DNA from: Pseudomonas sp. TMP9
GTDB taxonomy: Bacteria; Pseudomonadota; Gammaproteobacteria; Pseudomonadales; Pseudomonadaceae
Direction: 5' to 3'
NCBI RefSeq assembly: GCF_037943105.1
Contig: NZ_CP149803.1
Location: 682,001 to 746,000 of the forward strand
DNA length: 64,000 nucleotides
Shown: positions 34,787-43,557 of the stretch, piece by piece
Layout: each line of letters opens with the position of its first letter
Position numbering within the stretch: position 1 is the first letter of the stretch
Notes under the pieces: model-generated
Told to the model about the DNA's origin: nothing
The model's database searches: none
The model's input: only the letters and a program-made list of their open reading frames with translations
Program-made: the position numbers and the translations under genes

Positions 34787-34818
34787 AGTGGCTCCGGGAG
34801 GGGTGGTGGTTGGATGAT

Positions 34819-35541
34819 TTATTGCCAGCGCTGGTAAATAGCATCCAAGGCGCCAGCCTGCCTTAAACGTGCCAACGCCGCTGCGAACGCGTCGGCACGC
34901 GCGTGATCGCCTTTGTTAAAGGCTACATAACGCGGCATCTGCACCAGCGGCTTGGCCAAGATGCGCACGCTTTGCTCGGCGCGTTGTTCGTGCACGAAAT
35001 ACAGCAGCTGCAGCCGGTCGCCGACAATCACATCAAAGCGCCCAGCCAACAGCATCGACACCAGTTGACGGGGATTCTGCGCACTGCTGTCGCGGCGCAG
35101 GTCGGCTTTGTCGAATGCCGACTGGTAAGCGTAACCGCGCACTTGACCGACGACATAGGGCGACAGGTCGTCAAATTCGGCCCAATCGGTGAGGTTGGTG
35201 TTAAGCGAGGTCATAAATACGGTGGAGCCCGAGCGCAGCGGCCCCACCAGTTGGTATTGCTGCATGCGCTCCGGTGTGCCGGCGAACTGAAAGGCCATCA
35301 CCACCTCGTTGCGGTCGAGCATGCGCTTGACCCTTTCCCACGGGTAAAGGCGCAGGGTGAAGGGGATCTTGGCTTCGGCCATCACCGCTTGCACCAGTTC
35401 GACATCCAGCCCACGCGGTTGGTTGTCCTCAAGGGTGACAAAACTATAAGGAGCGAATTGCTCGTCCCCCGCCACGTTCCAGCTCTCGGCTGCTAACGCG
35501 CAAGGCATCAGTAGCCACAAAAATAGCGCAGCGATACGCAT
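34819..35541 (-). CDS. Periplasmic solute-binding protein, family 3 (orphan)
   Basis: 240 residues with signal peptide (MRIAALFLWLLMPCALA). The SBP_bac_3 pattern is seen in the N-terminal lobe (EQFAPYSFVTLEDNQPRGLDVELVQAVM) and FTLRLYPWERVKRML. No permease or ATPase is adjacent, so it may serve another transporter, or belong to the orphan polar amino-acid-binding group common in Pseudomonas. Ligand unknown. Confidence 0.8.
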   Translation of the reverse strand: MRIAALFLWLLMPCALAAESWNVAGDEQFAPYSFVTLEDNQPRGLDVELVQAVMAEAKIPFTLRLYPWERVKRMLDRNEVVMAFQFAGTPERMQQYQLVGPLRSGSTVFMTSLNTNLTDWAEFDDLSPYVVGQVRGYAYQSAFDKADLRRDSSAQNPRQLVSMLLAGRFDVIVGDRLQLLYFVHEQRAEQSVRILAKPLVQMPRYVAFNKGDHARADAFAAALARLRQAGALDAIYQRWQ

Positions 35542-35700
35542 AAAGACCCCTAATTTTCGAGTTTAGAGAGCAGTGTGCTCACCACTGATGCTAGCCAATG
35601 CTGTGCGAGGCTGCACGCTCGCTAGATATTTCTCGGCAGGGCTACAGAAAAGCTTCAGCAGAAAAACCTCGGCGTGGCGCACTGAACGCGGTCAGCGCGC

Positions 35701-36042
35701 TTAGACCTTACGCACGAACTCAGATTTAAGCTTCATCGCGCCGATGCCATCGATTTTGCAGTCGATGTCGTGGTCGCCGTCGCATAGGCGGATGCCTTTG
35801 ACCTTGGTGCCGACCTTGACCACTAAAGATGAGCCTTTGACTTTCAAGTCTTTGATCACGGTGACGGTGTCGCCGTCCTGCAGCACGTTGCCTGCTGAAT
35901 CCTTGATCACCTTGGCGTCATCGGTTGCTTCAGTTGCTGCATCGGCCGACCATTCATGGGCGCACTCGGGGCAGATCAGCTGCGCGCCGTCTTCATAGGT
36001 GTATTCGGAGTTGCATTTTGGGCAGGGCGGCAACGTGCTCAC
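35701..36042 (-). CDS. yjdM: YjdM/PhnA family zinc-ribbon protein (GTG start)
   Basis: 113 residues: N-terminal zinc ribbon with CPKC and CPEC pairs ([12 protein letters not shown]...[10 protein letters not shown]), then the conserved beta domain with [19 protein letters not shown] and the C-terminal SEFVRKV. Historically called PhnA, but there is no phosphonoacetate hydrolase activity in this family. GTG at 36042 follows AAGGA. Function unclear; found widely as a single gene. Confidence 0.93.
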   Translation of the reverse strand: MSTLPPCPKCNSEYTYEDGAQLICPECAHEWSADAATEATDDAKVIKDSAGNVLQDGDTVTVIKDLKVKGSSLVVKVGTKVKGIRLCDGDHDIDCKIDGIGAMKLKSEFVRKV

Positions 36043-36164
36043 GGCGGGTCCTTGGTGGGTCTATAAGTAAAGGCCGTACAGTGTATAGGGTTTTGCGCTG
36101 TTGGTTTTTGCCAGCAGGTGCGCTGTGTGCGCGTGGCTGATGCGCCAGCGAGCTTAAAGTTGGA

Positions 36165-36647
36165 TCAGCGCGCTGGCAGTTGCGGCCAGTTAAGAATGCC
36201 GCGGTCATTAAAGCGCCAAGTGTCGAACAAACCGCCGGCCAATTTGCCACGCAGCTCGAAGGGGAGGCCTTTGCCGTCCTGATAGCCGGCTGCGCCCCAC
36301 GCTTGGCGCAGCGCCGCATAGGCGCTGAGGCTGACCGGAACGTGCAGGATGGTTTCGCCATAACGCGGTACTTGGCCGCTTTGGTCGCTGACGCCGCTGA
36401 GCAGTGGTTGCTGGTTGACCTCTAACTCCAAGGCGACGCCATCGAAGTTGATGGGGCTGGCGTTAGGGTTTTGCACGCGCAATTTAACCGCGAAACGCAT
36501 TTCCAAGCCTTCACCCGGCAAGTGTTCAATACCAACCAGTTGAATCCGTAAGGGGTCACGTGGCCCTAAGGTGCTGCAGGCGCCTAGCGTAAGCAGCAGG
36601 CTGATAAGCAGCGCGCGCGTGAGTGTGCGGGGAAGGGGGTTGGCCAT
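36165..36647 (-). CDS. LEA type-2 family lipoprotein
   Basis: 160 residues from ATG 36647, which follows GGAGCC. Signal peptide with lipobox LLLTLGAC, then a WHy/LEA14-type beta-sandwich: LVGIEHLPGEGLEMRFAVKL, VQNPNASPINFDGVALELEV, and LLSGVSDQSGQVPRYGETI. LEA14-like lipoproteins are common in pseudomonads and are often linked to stress, but no specific function is known. An upstream in-frame ATG at 36743 would place the signal peptide internally and is not used. Confidence 0.86.
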   Translation of the reverse strand: MANPLPRTLTRALLISLLLTLGACSTLGPRDPLRIQLVGIEHLPGEGLEMRFAVKLRVQNPNASPINFDGVALELEVNQQPLLSGVSDQSGQVPRYGETILHVPVSLSAYAALRQAWGAAGYQDGKGLPFELRGKLAGGLFDTWRFNDRGILNWPQLPAR

Positions 36648-36795
36648 GCTGAGGCTCCACTGCTGAATAGTCACAGTAGAAGACCCCGATAAAGCGATTA
36701 TTACGCCGCAGGGGCAAAAATAAGCATGGCCAAGGCTTTGCACAAGGAGTGCCCGCCAGCCTGCAGTTGCAGGCGCTGGCAGTCATAGCAATGGA

Positions 36796-37599
36796 TTAGA
36801 AGTGGGCGTTAACCAGCAGGTTGGCGGTGTTCTGGTCGGTAGCGCCAACAAAGTTATCGCTAACAAAACCGCTGTCTTCGATGCCGTACTGGTCCTTCCA
36901 GTAGTCGTACTCAATGCCGACGTACAACTGCTTCTCGCCCCAGCTCATGGCTTTGCCTAGATCGTATTTGACCTGCGGGTTGAAGTGCAGGTTGGCGTGG
37001 TAGCTGTTGTCGTTATCGACGACCCAGTGCATAAAGCCGTCGATAACGATATCGGATTTGCCCACTGCGATTGTGTAACCCCATGCCGGCGTAATCTGCC
37101 AGACACCACTGCCATCGCGGCCACCGTCGGTTTGACGGTGGTAGAAATTCAGCGAGAAATAATCGAAACCGGGGATGGCTAGGTCGAAGCCTGGGCCGAT
37201 CAGGTAAGCGTCAACGTCGTCTTCACCGAACTCATAGGTGGTGGCCAGCAGCACGTCCTTGATCGGGCCGAACGCTAGCGTGCTGTTGAGTAGTTTACCG
37301 AACGACAGGCGTGGCGAGAACTCACCATAAAAGCCATGGCCGTCCCCCGCGCCATTGGCCGCATCGGTGTTGTATTTAATGCCATCGACGAAAAAGAACA
37401 GGTCGCCAGCGCTCTAGCCGCTGGCGTGCTCGAAGGTCACGGTTTGCTGAATTTCGGGGTCGACCTTGAAGTTTTCACCGTATAGATAGGTCAGGCTGTT
37501 GTTCTGCCACTGCAACAAATCGCTCACCACGGCCCGACCACCCGCCAGCAGCCCAGCGCTAAAGAGCAAAGAGTTCGGTTCGTCGCTAGGTACTCGAAA
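36796..37599 (-). pseudogene. Tsx-like outer-membrane channel, inactivated by an amber codon
   Basis: Minus-strand remnant of a nucleoside-specific channel (Tsx/OmpK family). Reading from about 37560 downward the frame gives SDLLQWQNNSLTYLYGENF, then VTFEHASG, a TAG at 37416-37414, then SAGDLFFFVDGIKYN and on through LSFGKLL to the C-terminal NANLLVNAHF. In relatives the stopped position is Trp (GWSAGD), a TGG to TAG change. The signal-peptide end is also damaged: the hydrophobic stretch is in two frames and has no ATG. The open 459-base part from 37254 lacks a start and signal peptide and is not a gene by itself. Confidence 0.82.
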
Positions 37600-37763
37600 A
37601 ATGCTGAATTATCGTTTTGCATCCGCCTGAGTGAGCAAGCGGCAGGTGTTTGAGCAAAAGACGAAGGCCTGCATGCCGCAGGCGAGGTCGCGCAAAGCGG
37701 CGCGGGCCGCACTTTAGTGATTTACCTAGGAATGTAAAGCCATCGGGTGCTGGGAGCGGAGCT

Positions 37764-37783
37764 AAAGGACAGTTTTGTCCTTT
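37764..37783 (-). terminator. Hairpin after the RpiR-family gene
   Basis: AAAGGACA-GTTT-TGTCCTTT, a perfect 8-bp stem just beyond the RpiR stop at 37798. Weak T tail. It may end the minus-strand aot-type operon. Confidence 0.55.
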
Positions 37784-37797
37784 GGCGGCGGCGCCAG

Positions 37798-38745
37798 CTA
37801 GCCCTGCTGGGGTGCAGTGCCGGCACGACGCTTAACGGGTTTGCGCGGCGGTTTATCGCTGCTGGACACATGCAAGTAAGACATCACGCTTTCGGTCAGC
37901 TCGGCGGCCAGTTGCACCGCCTCTTTATTGCGCGCCATCACGCCGGCGACCAGACCTTCGATCAGCGCCAGCACCGAGGTGTTGGAGCTGATCAGCACCG
38001 GGTGGTCTGCCGGGGCGAACAACGCATGCTTGGCGATGGTGGTTAGCGGCGAGGCGGGCGAATCAGTGATCGCCAGCACGACCGCGCCGCGCTCGCTGGC
38101 AAAGCGCGAAAGCTGCAGCGTGTCGAGGGAGTAGCGCGGCAAAGAAATCGACAGCAGCACATCATGTTCAGTGATGGTCGCCAGGCGGTAAGCGGCATTT
38201 TCGTTGCCACCCTCCATGCTCACGGCCGTGGCATCGGCGCAGAAGGGGACCAAGTTAGCGGCCGCTAAGCCGGCCATATAGGCGCTGTTGCCGAAGCCGA
38301 GAATGTAGATTTTGCGCGCCTGGATTAGGCAACTGACGAAGGCCTCAAAGGTGTCTGCACTGTTATTGGCACCGGTGGTGGCCAGGTTGCTGCTGGCGAT
38401 TTGCACTTGCTCATGCAGGCCAAAGGCGCCATCGGGGCGGTGGGCCAGTTCATTGCGCAGCTTATCCACCGGCGACACCATTTGCTGCAGGGTGCACAGC
38501 AGTTCGGCTTTCAGCCCGGTGTAACCGCCCAGGTCGATGGCCTTGGCCAGACGGTTGACTGCGGCCGGTGAGGTGGCTGTTGCCACCGCCATTTCCTCGA
38601 TGGTCAAGGTCGCGGCTTTCAAAGGGTGACGCAGGATAAAGTCAGCCACCTTACGCAGCGAAGGCTGCAGGTGCGGGGCGATTTCCGCCAGCTTGCGCAT
38701 CACTGGAGCGGCGTAGACGGTTAGGTTCTTGGCAGAAGTCGGCAT
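37798..38745 (-). CDS. RpiR/HexR-family transcriptional regulator
   Basis: 315 residues from ATG 38745. N-terminal RpiR helix-turn-helix (LTIEEMAVATATSPAAVNRLAKAI, about 40-65) and C-terminal SIS domain (KIYILGFGNSAYMAGLAAAN; LLSISLPRYSLDTLQLSRFA). SIS domains usually bind phosphosugars, yet this gene sits at the end of the arginine/dipeptide transporter operon where P. aeruginosa has argR. A candidate operator is in the divergent control region at 43418-43450. An ATG at 38850 would extend the protein by 35 residues without known homology. Predicted repressor; ligand unknown. Confidence 0.88.
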   Translation of the reverse strand: MPTSAKNLTVYAAPVMRKLAEIAPHLQPSLRKVADFILRHPLKAATLTIEEMAVATATSPAAVNRLAKAIDLGGYTGLKAELLCTLQQMVSPVDKLRNELAHRPDGAFGLHEQVQIASSNLATTGANNSADTFEAFVSCLIQARKIYILGFGNSAYMAGLAAANLVPFCADATAVSMEGGNENAAYRLATITEHDVLLSISLPRYSLDTLQLSRFASERGAVVLAITDSPASPLTTIAKHALFAPADHPVLISSNTSVLALIEGLVAGVMARNKEAVQLAAELTESVMSYLHVSSSDKPPRKPVKRRAGTAPQQG

Positions 38746-38877
38746 GGATGGGCTTTCAGCACGTTGAATGATCGGGCGTACGCGCCGGGTTGAGGCGGTT
38801 CGGGGTGATTGCGCCTGAAGTGTATCCGAAGCCGACTGCAGCTGGAGCACTGCGCGCGGTTGGTTTGGCCGAGGGCT

Positions 38878-39645
38878 TTATTTCAGGCTGCCGGCCAGAA
38901 ACTGCTGCAAACGCTCGGATTTGGGCTGGGCCAGCACCTCACGCGGGCAGCCACTTTCTTCAACGCAACCCTTATGCAGGAACAGCAACTGGTTAGACAC
39001 CTCGCGGGCAAAACCCATTTCATGGGTTACCACCACCATGGTACGGCCTTCTTGGGCCAGGTCCTGCATGACCTTGAGCACCTCGCCAACCAGTTCTGGG
39101 TCTAGGGCCGAGGTCGGTTCATCGAACAGCATCACCTCCGGCTCCATCGCCAGGGCGCGGGCGATGGCCACGCGTTGCTGTTCGCCACCGCTCATGTGCG
39201 CGGGGTAAGCATCTTTGCGGTGCGCCACGCCGACTTTCGCCAGGTAGTGTTCGGCTTTTTCCCGTGCGTCCTTTTTGCTCATGCCGAGGACATGCACCGG
39301 CGCTGCCATGACATTGTCGAGGGCGCTCATGTGCGACCACAGGTTGAAGTGCTGAAAGACCATGGCCAGGCGTGAGCGCATGCGTTGCAGCTGCTTAGTA
39401 TCGCTGGCCTTGAGCGCACCGCTGGCGCGGTTTGGTTGCAGTTTTAGCTGTTCATTGTTGAGCAGGATGCGGCCGCTGTGCGGTTGCTCCAGCAGGTTAA
39501 TGCAGCGCAGGAAGGTGCTCTTACCTGAGCCGCTGGAGCCGATGATGCTGATCACATCGCCCGCCTTAGCCGTCAGGGAGACGCCCTTTAGCACCTCATG
39601 GCTGCCATAGCGTTTGTGCAGGTTGTCGATTTCTAAGGTGTACAT
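38878..39645 (-). CDS. aotP: AotP-type amino acid ABC transporter ATPase
   Basis: ATPase of a polar amino acid importer (HisP/AotP family). 255 residues from ATG 39645. Walker [10 protein letters not shown] at 36-44, signature [15 protein letters not shown], Walker [16 protein letters not shown], and the switch His in VVVTHEMGF. Same strand and close to the cphZ, aotM, aotQ and aotJ homologues, in the P. aeruginosa aotJQMOP order, so it energises that importer. It is followed after 132 bases by the RpiR gene. Confidence 0.93.
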   Translation of the reverse strand: MYTLEIDNLHKRYGSHEVLKGVSLTAKAGDVISIIGSSGSGKSTFLRCINLLEQPHSGRILLNNEQLKLQPNRASGALKASDTKQLQRMRSRLAMVFQHFNLWSHMSALDNVMAAPVHVLGMSKKDAREKAEHYLAKVGVAHRKDAYPAHMSGGEQQRVAIARALAMEPEVMLFDEPTSALDPELVGEVLKVMQDLAQEGRTMVVVTHEMGFAREVSNQLLFLHKGCVEESGCPREVLAQPKSERLQQFLAGSLK

Positions 39646-39665
39646 AGCAACGGGCTCTCTTATTT

Positions 39666-40778
39666 TTAGTCGGTAAGCAGGCGGCCTTGGCGAATCGGTT
39701 GCGTGCCGGCGACTTTGGCCAGCCAAAGGCCGGGCTGGGCGTAGCGTAGACGCTCGCGGGCATAGAGGATTCCTGACGTGGTGGCGTGCACCACCGAGTG
39801 CTGATCGCTCAGCGGGTCGATCACCTCAAACAACGGGTCACCGACCTCTACCTGCGCGCCCAGCGGTTGCAGAAAACTCACCACGCCAGGGTGTGGTGCA
39901 TACGCGTATTGCGCGCCGGCAAAGGGTGTGGCTGCGCAGCAGGCGAGGGGCGCCGGCGCCCAGTCACCGCTGATCAGGCCTTGGTCGGCGAGAAAGCCCA
40001 GAATATCGTCGGCACTCTGCTGCGCTTGGTCGCGGTCGGTGTCGGCCATGCCGCGCAACTCAATGGTGGCGGCTAGGCAGGCCAGAGGGATGTTGGCCTC
40101 AGGGTGACGCTCAGCTAAGCGTAACCAGGTGACGGCGCAGGCTTCATCGAAGGAGTTGCCGCCGCTGTCTTCAGCCAGCAGAACCGCACCGGCGCGCAAA
40201 CGGGTAGCCAATGATTTTAGCTGAGGCCAGTTTTGCGGTAGGGCATAGAGCAGCATGATTGACTCAAAATCACAGTGCAGGTCGAGCACCACATCAGCGT
40301 CGCAAGCGTGCTGCAGCAGTAAGCGGCGCAGGCCGTCCAGCTCTGATTTAGCGGGCGGCAATGCGCCAATGGCCGCGCGCATCAGGCGGCGAATTATCCT
40401 CACGTTGGCCTGGGCATCGTCACCCAGTTGACCTTCAAGCTGTGGCGCAATCAGCTCGGCCAGTGCGGGAAAGTCGCGATTGAAGTTCTGCCCGCTGGCC
40501 AGATCAAAACGGCCTTGGTGAGTGGCCTGAAACATCTGCCCCAGGCCAATCGGGTTGGCCACCGGCACCAGTTCGATCACCCCCTGTAAACGGCCCTGTT
40601 GTTCTAACTCGGCCAGGCGCTGTTTAAGTTCGATCGCCACGCGCATGCCGGGTAATTCATCGGCATGCAGAGCGGCCTGGATATAGGCCTTGCGTGGGCC
40701 ACTGCCATAACGGAACAGCGACAGCCGTCTCTCCGTTCCCGCCGTGCTCCAGGGCAGTTGGTGTTGAATATGTTCCAT
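39666..40778 (-). CDS. cphZ: CphZ/AotO, beta-aspartyl-arginine (cyanophycin dipeptide) hydrolase
   Basis: 370-residue zinc hydrolase of the AstE/aspartoacylase M14-like family. Likely zinc ligands are H38 and E41 in LHADE and H168 in DLHCDF; the NFNR motif is at 98-101 and the probable catalytic Glu is E240 in ATIELRG. The aotO gene of the P. aeruginosa aot operon was recently reported to encode CphZ, which splits beta-Asp-Arg to Asp and Arg (recalled, not checked). Here it lies between aotM and aotP in the same order, and close to two cyanophycinase genes, which supports that role directly. A succinylglutamate desuccinylase is the alternative. Confidence 0.85.
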   Translation of the reverse strand: MEHIQHQLPWSTAGTERRLSLFRYGSGPRKAYIQAALHADELPGMRVAIELKQRLAELEQQGRLQGVIELVPVANPIGLGQMFQATHQGRFDLASGQNFNRDFPALAELIAPQLEGQLGDDAQANVRIIRRLMRAAIGALPPAKSELDGLRRLLLQHACDADVVLDLHCDFESIMLLYALPQNWPQLKSLATRLRAGAVLLAEDSGGNSFDEACAVTWLRLAERHPEANIPLACLAATIELRGMADTDRDQAQQSADDILGFLADQGLISGDWAPAPLACCAATPFAGAQYAYAPHPGVVSFLQPLGAQVEVGDPLFEVIDPLSDQHSVVHATTSGILYARERLRYAQPGLWLAKVAGTQPIRQGRLLTD

Positions 40779-40787
40779 GGGTTTCCC

Positions 40788-41483
40788 TTAGTTCTTGCGC
40801 GGGGCCAGGTGGACCAGCCAGCGGCCTTCGGCCAGTTTGAACAGGCGCACCAAAATAAACGTCAGCGCCAGGTAAAACAGCCCGGCAGTGATAAAGGCCT
40901 CGAAGGGCATGTAATAGCGGGCGCTGACGGTGCGTGCCGCGCCAGTGATGTCGATCAGTGTAACGATCGAGGCCAATGAGGTTGTGTGCAGCATCATGAT
41001 CACCTCATTGCTGTACTGCGGCAGCGCCCGGCGCAAGGCTGAGGGCAGCAAAATACGCCGGTACAGGGTAAAGCGCGACATGCCCATGGCCCGCGCCGCT
41101 TCGATCTCGCCATGGGGCGTGGCTTTGAGGCTGCCGGCGAGAATTTCCGCACTGTAGGCGCTGGTATTGATGGCAAACGCCAGGCAAGCACAGAAGGTGG
41201 CGCTGGAGAAGTACGGCCACCACACACTCTCACGCACCGCCGCAAACTGCGCCAGGCCGTAATAGATGAGGAACAGTTGCACCAACATTGGCGTGCCGCG
41301 GATTACATAGGTGTAAAGCCAAGCTGGAGCGTTAAGCAGCGGCGAGCGCGACACGCGCAGCAGCGCCAAGGGGATGGCAAAGGCCAAGCCCAGCGCCAGA
41401 GCAATAATCAGCAGTTTGAGGGTTACCAGTACGCCACCAGCATAAAGCGGCAGGCTGTCGGCTATAACTTGGAAATCGAGCAC
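40788..41483 (-). CDS. aotM: AotM-type amino acid ABC permease (GTG start)
   Basis: 231-residue inner-membrane permease of the HisMQ type. About five hydrophobic segments and the EAA-loop EIEAARAMGMSRFTLYRRILLPSALR (residues about 130-155) that docks the ATPase. The start codon is GTG 41483 (VLDFQV), 15 bases after aotQ. With AotQ it forms the membrane heterodimer of the dipeptide/arginine importer. Confidence 0.92.
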   Translation of the reverse strand: MLDFQVIADSLPLYAGGVLVTLKLLIIALALGLAFAIPLALLRVSRSPLLNAPAWLYTYVIRGTPMLVQLFLIYYGLAQFAAVRESVWWPYFSSATFCACLAFAINTSAYSAEILAGSLKATPHGEIEAARAMGMSRFTLYRRILLPSALRRALPQYSNEVIMMLHTTSLASIVTLIDITGAARTVSARYYMPFEAFITAGLFYLALTFILVRLFKLAEGRWLVHLAPRKN

Positions 41484-41498
41484 GTTAGAAAGTCTCGC

Positions 41499-42188
41499 TT
41501 AGAGTTCGGCCAGGCGGGCGCCCACGCAATAGCGTTTTTCCAGCAGGCGCAGGGCCAGCAGGGAAACCGTGGTCAGCAACAGGTACAGCGCGGCCACCGC
41601 GAGGAAAAAGGTAAAGGGTTCGCGGGTGGCGTCGGCGGCATTTTTTGCTTTGAACATCATGTCCTGCAAGCCCACCACCGAAATCAGTGCGGTGGCTTTG
41701 GTCAACACCAACCAGTTGTTGGTAAAACCGGGGATGGCAAAGCGGATCATCTGCGGCACTAAAACGCGCCAGAACACCTGCATGCCACTCATGCCGTAGG
41801 CTGCACCCGCTTCAGCCTGACCTTTGTCGATGGCCATAAAGGCCCCGCGAAAAGTTTCCGAAAGGTAGGCGCCGAAAATAAAGCCCATGGTGCAGACCCC
41901 GGCGATAAACGGGTTGATGTCAATGTAGTGGTGGTAGCCGAGTAACGGCGCCACACGATTAACCACATCCTGGCCGCCATAGAAAATCAGCAGAATCAAC
42001 ACCAAATCAGGAATGCCGCGAATAATCGTCGAGTAGCCTTCGCCGAGCAGTGCCAACCACCTCAGCGGGGACAGACGAAACGCTGCGCCGACAAGCCCTA
42101 GGGCAATGGCCAAGGTCATGGAAGTCAGGGCCAAGCTGAGGGTCAGCCAAGCGCCCTCGAGAATGGTCGAGCCGTAGCCGTGGAGCAT
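41499..42188 (-). CDS. aotQ: AotQ-type amino acid ABC permease
   Basis: 229 residues with five hydrophobic segments; N terminus MLHGYGSTILEGAWLTLSLAL is characteristic of HisQ/AotQ. The EAA loop is GQAEAGAAYGMSGMQVFWRVLVPQMIR. Partner of the following AotM. Begins 88 bases after the solute-binding gene, consistent with an operon. Confidence 0.92.
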   Translation of the reverse strand: MLHGYGSTILEGAWLTLSLALTSMTLAIALGLVGAAFRLSPLRWLALLGEGYSTIIRGIPDLVLILLIFYGGQDVVNRVAPLLGYHHYIDINPFIAGVCTMGFIFGAYLSETFRGAFMAIDKGQAEAGAAYGMSGMQVFWRVLVPQMIRFAIPGFTNNWLVLTKATALISVVGLQDMMFKAKNAADATREPFTFFLAVAALYLLLTTVSLLALRLLEKRYCVGARLAEL

Positions 42189-42276
42189 GGTGGGTTCCTC
42201 ACGCTTAGGCCGAATGGCCTGCGCTACAACGAGAAAAAGTGCCCCGTTGGGGGCACCCGCCGTTTATCAACAGTGC

Positions 42277-43053
42277 TTACTTGCCGTAAATGTCGAACTC
42301 GAAGTACTTGGCCTGCACATCCTGGTAAGTGCCGTTGGCGCGGATCGCGTCGATAGCAGCGCTGATGCGTGCTGCGTTTTCGCTGTCGCCTTTGCGCACG
42401 GCGATGCCGGCACCGTTACCGAAGTACTTCGGGTCGTTGAAGTCCGGGCCGACTAGAGCAAACCCCTTGCCAGCGTCAGTTTTGATAAAGCCTTCATCGA
42501 TATTGATGATGTCCGCCAAGGTGGCGTCTAAGCGGCCCGAAACCAAGTCAAGGAAGGCTTCGTTCTGCGAGGCGTAACGCACAACGGTGATACCGGCTGC
42601 CTCAAATTGATCAGAAGCAAAACGATCATAGGTGGAGGCGCGTTGCACCCCAACTTTCTTACCTTTGAGGTCGACCAGCGGGTCATTCACCACGCTGCCA
42701 GCCTTCATGGCCAGCTTGCCGGGGGTGTGGTAGTACTTTTTGCTGAAGTCCACCGACTTCAAGCGGTCTTCGGTGATCGACATGGACGACAGTACCGCGT
42801 CGACCTTGCGCACTTTCAGCGAGGGAATCAGGCCGTCGAATTCCTGCTCGACCCACTGACAAGTGACCTTCATTTCCGCGCACAGGGCATTGCCGATGTC
42901 GTAGTCAAACCCGCTGATATTGCCGTCTGGGGTTTTAAAGGCGAAGGGCGGGTAGGCCGCCTCGATACCGATGCGCAGAGTGTCCTGGCTGGCGAAGCTT
43001 AAAGAGCTGGCGACGCTGAGCGCCAGTGCGCCGAGAAGTGCGATCTTGTTCAT
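42277..43053 (-). CDS. aotJ: AotJ-type periplasmic solute-binding protein
   Basis: First gene of the minus-strand operon: signal peptide (MNKIALLGALALSVASSLSFA), then SBP_bac_3 lobes (IGIEAAYPPFAFKTPDGNISGFDYDIGNALCAEM; DGLIPSLKVRKVDAVLSSMSITEDR). 258 residues from ATG 43053, which follows an AGGAGT ribosome site. In P. aeruginosa the protein was first assigned to arginine/ornithine; in this context beta-Asp-Arg is an equally likely ligand. Selectivity cannot be read from sequence alone. Confidence 0.9.
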   Translation of the reverse strand: MNKIALLGALALSVASSLSFASQDTLRIGIEAAYPPFAFKTPDGNISGFDYDIGNALCAEMKVTCQWVEQEFDGLIPSLKVRKVDAVLSSMSITEDRLKSVDFSKKYYHTPGKLAMKAGSVVNDPLVDLKGKKVGVQRASTYDRFASDQFEAAGITVVRYASQNEAFLDLVSGRLDATLADIINIDEGFIKTDAGKGFALVGPDFNDPKYFGNGAGIAVRKGDSENAARISAAIDAIRANGTYQDVQAKYFEFDIYGK

Positions 43054-43392
43054 TTTATTGACTCCTGAATGGGGCGTTTGGGTGTGGGCCAACCACTAGG
43101 TTGTGGTTCGCGGTCAACGGGTGCTGCTTGTAGCAATGGTCTCGTCAAAAGGTGAGGCGTTCAACCTGAAGCCTTGTGAGCTTCTGTGGGGTCAGACCGG
43201 GCAAGGTGGCCAAGCCCGGCGTCTCAGTGAGCTAGTTTGTGACATGTTTATTTTCATAAAGCTACTAATTAGAAATATTTGTGTCAAATGAGTTTTACCG
43301 GATCAGCGGTTGAAACCTGTCTAGAACGGCGTTTACCTGCGGATAAAGTTTTTTCTGCGCCGTCTGCGCGGGTTGACCCAGCCGTTAAAAGC

Positions 43393-43421
43393 TTGATCGG
43401 GTATTCCTGTTGGTATATAAA
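43393..43421 (+). promoter_or_regulatory. Candidate promoter of the cyanophycinase arm
   Basis: TTGATC (43393-43398), 17-base spacer, TATAAA (43416-43421). Its -10 overlaps the inverted repeat at 43418-43450, the geometry of a repressed promoter. The predicted transcript start would be about 130 bases before the 43558 ATG. Confidence 0.55.
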
Positions 43422-43450
43422 TTTTCACATTACTAGATTGTGAAAATTTA
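43418..43450. promoter_or_regulatory. Perfect 12-bp inverted repeat, candidate RpiR operator
   Basis: TAAATTTTCACA (43418-43429) and TGTGAAAATTTA (43439-43450) are exact reverse complements with a 9-base spacer, in the 504-base divergent gap (43054-43557) between aotJ and the SLH cyanophycinase gene. Nothing in the gap looks coding. The AT-rich part of the gap (about 43230-43450) also holds the small palindrome ATTTG-TGT-CAAAT (43277-43289) and a weakly similar TTTATTTTCATA at 43247. The link to the RpiR protein is inference from position. Confidence 0.6.
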
Positions 43451-43557
43451 AATTCACGCTCAGATCGCCAGAGCTGACGAGGTGTTTGCTGCAGCAAGAA
43501 TGCGTTGCGAAAGTGAAAGGGCGCCTCACATGACATCTAATAACAAGAGCAAAAACC

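Noticed and set aside
43247..43280. Second operator-like site near aotJ (TTTATTTTCATA with TTAGAAATATTT)
   Set aside because: Only about nine and seven of twelve positions match the perfect repeat and the spacing differs; too weak to call a feature.
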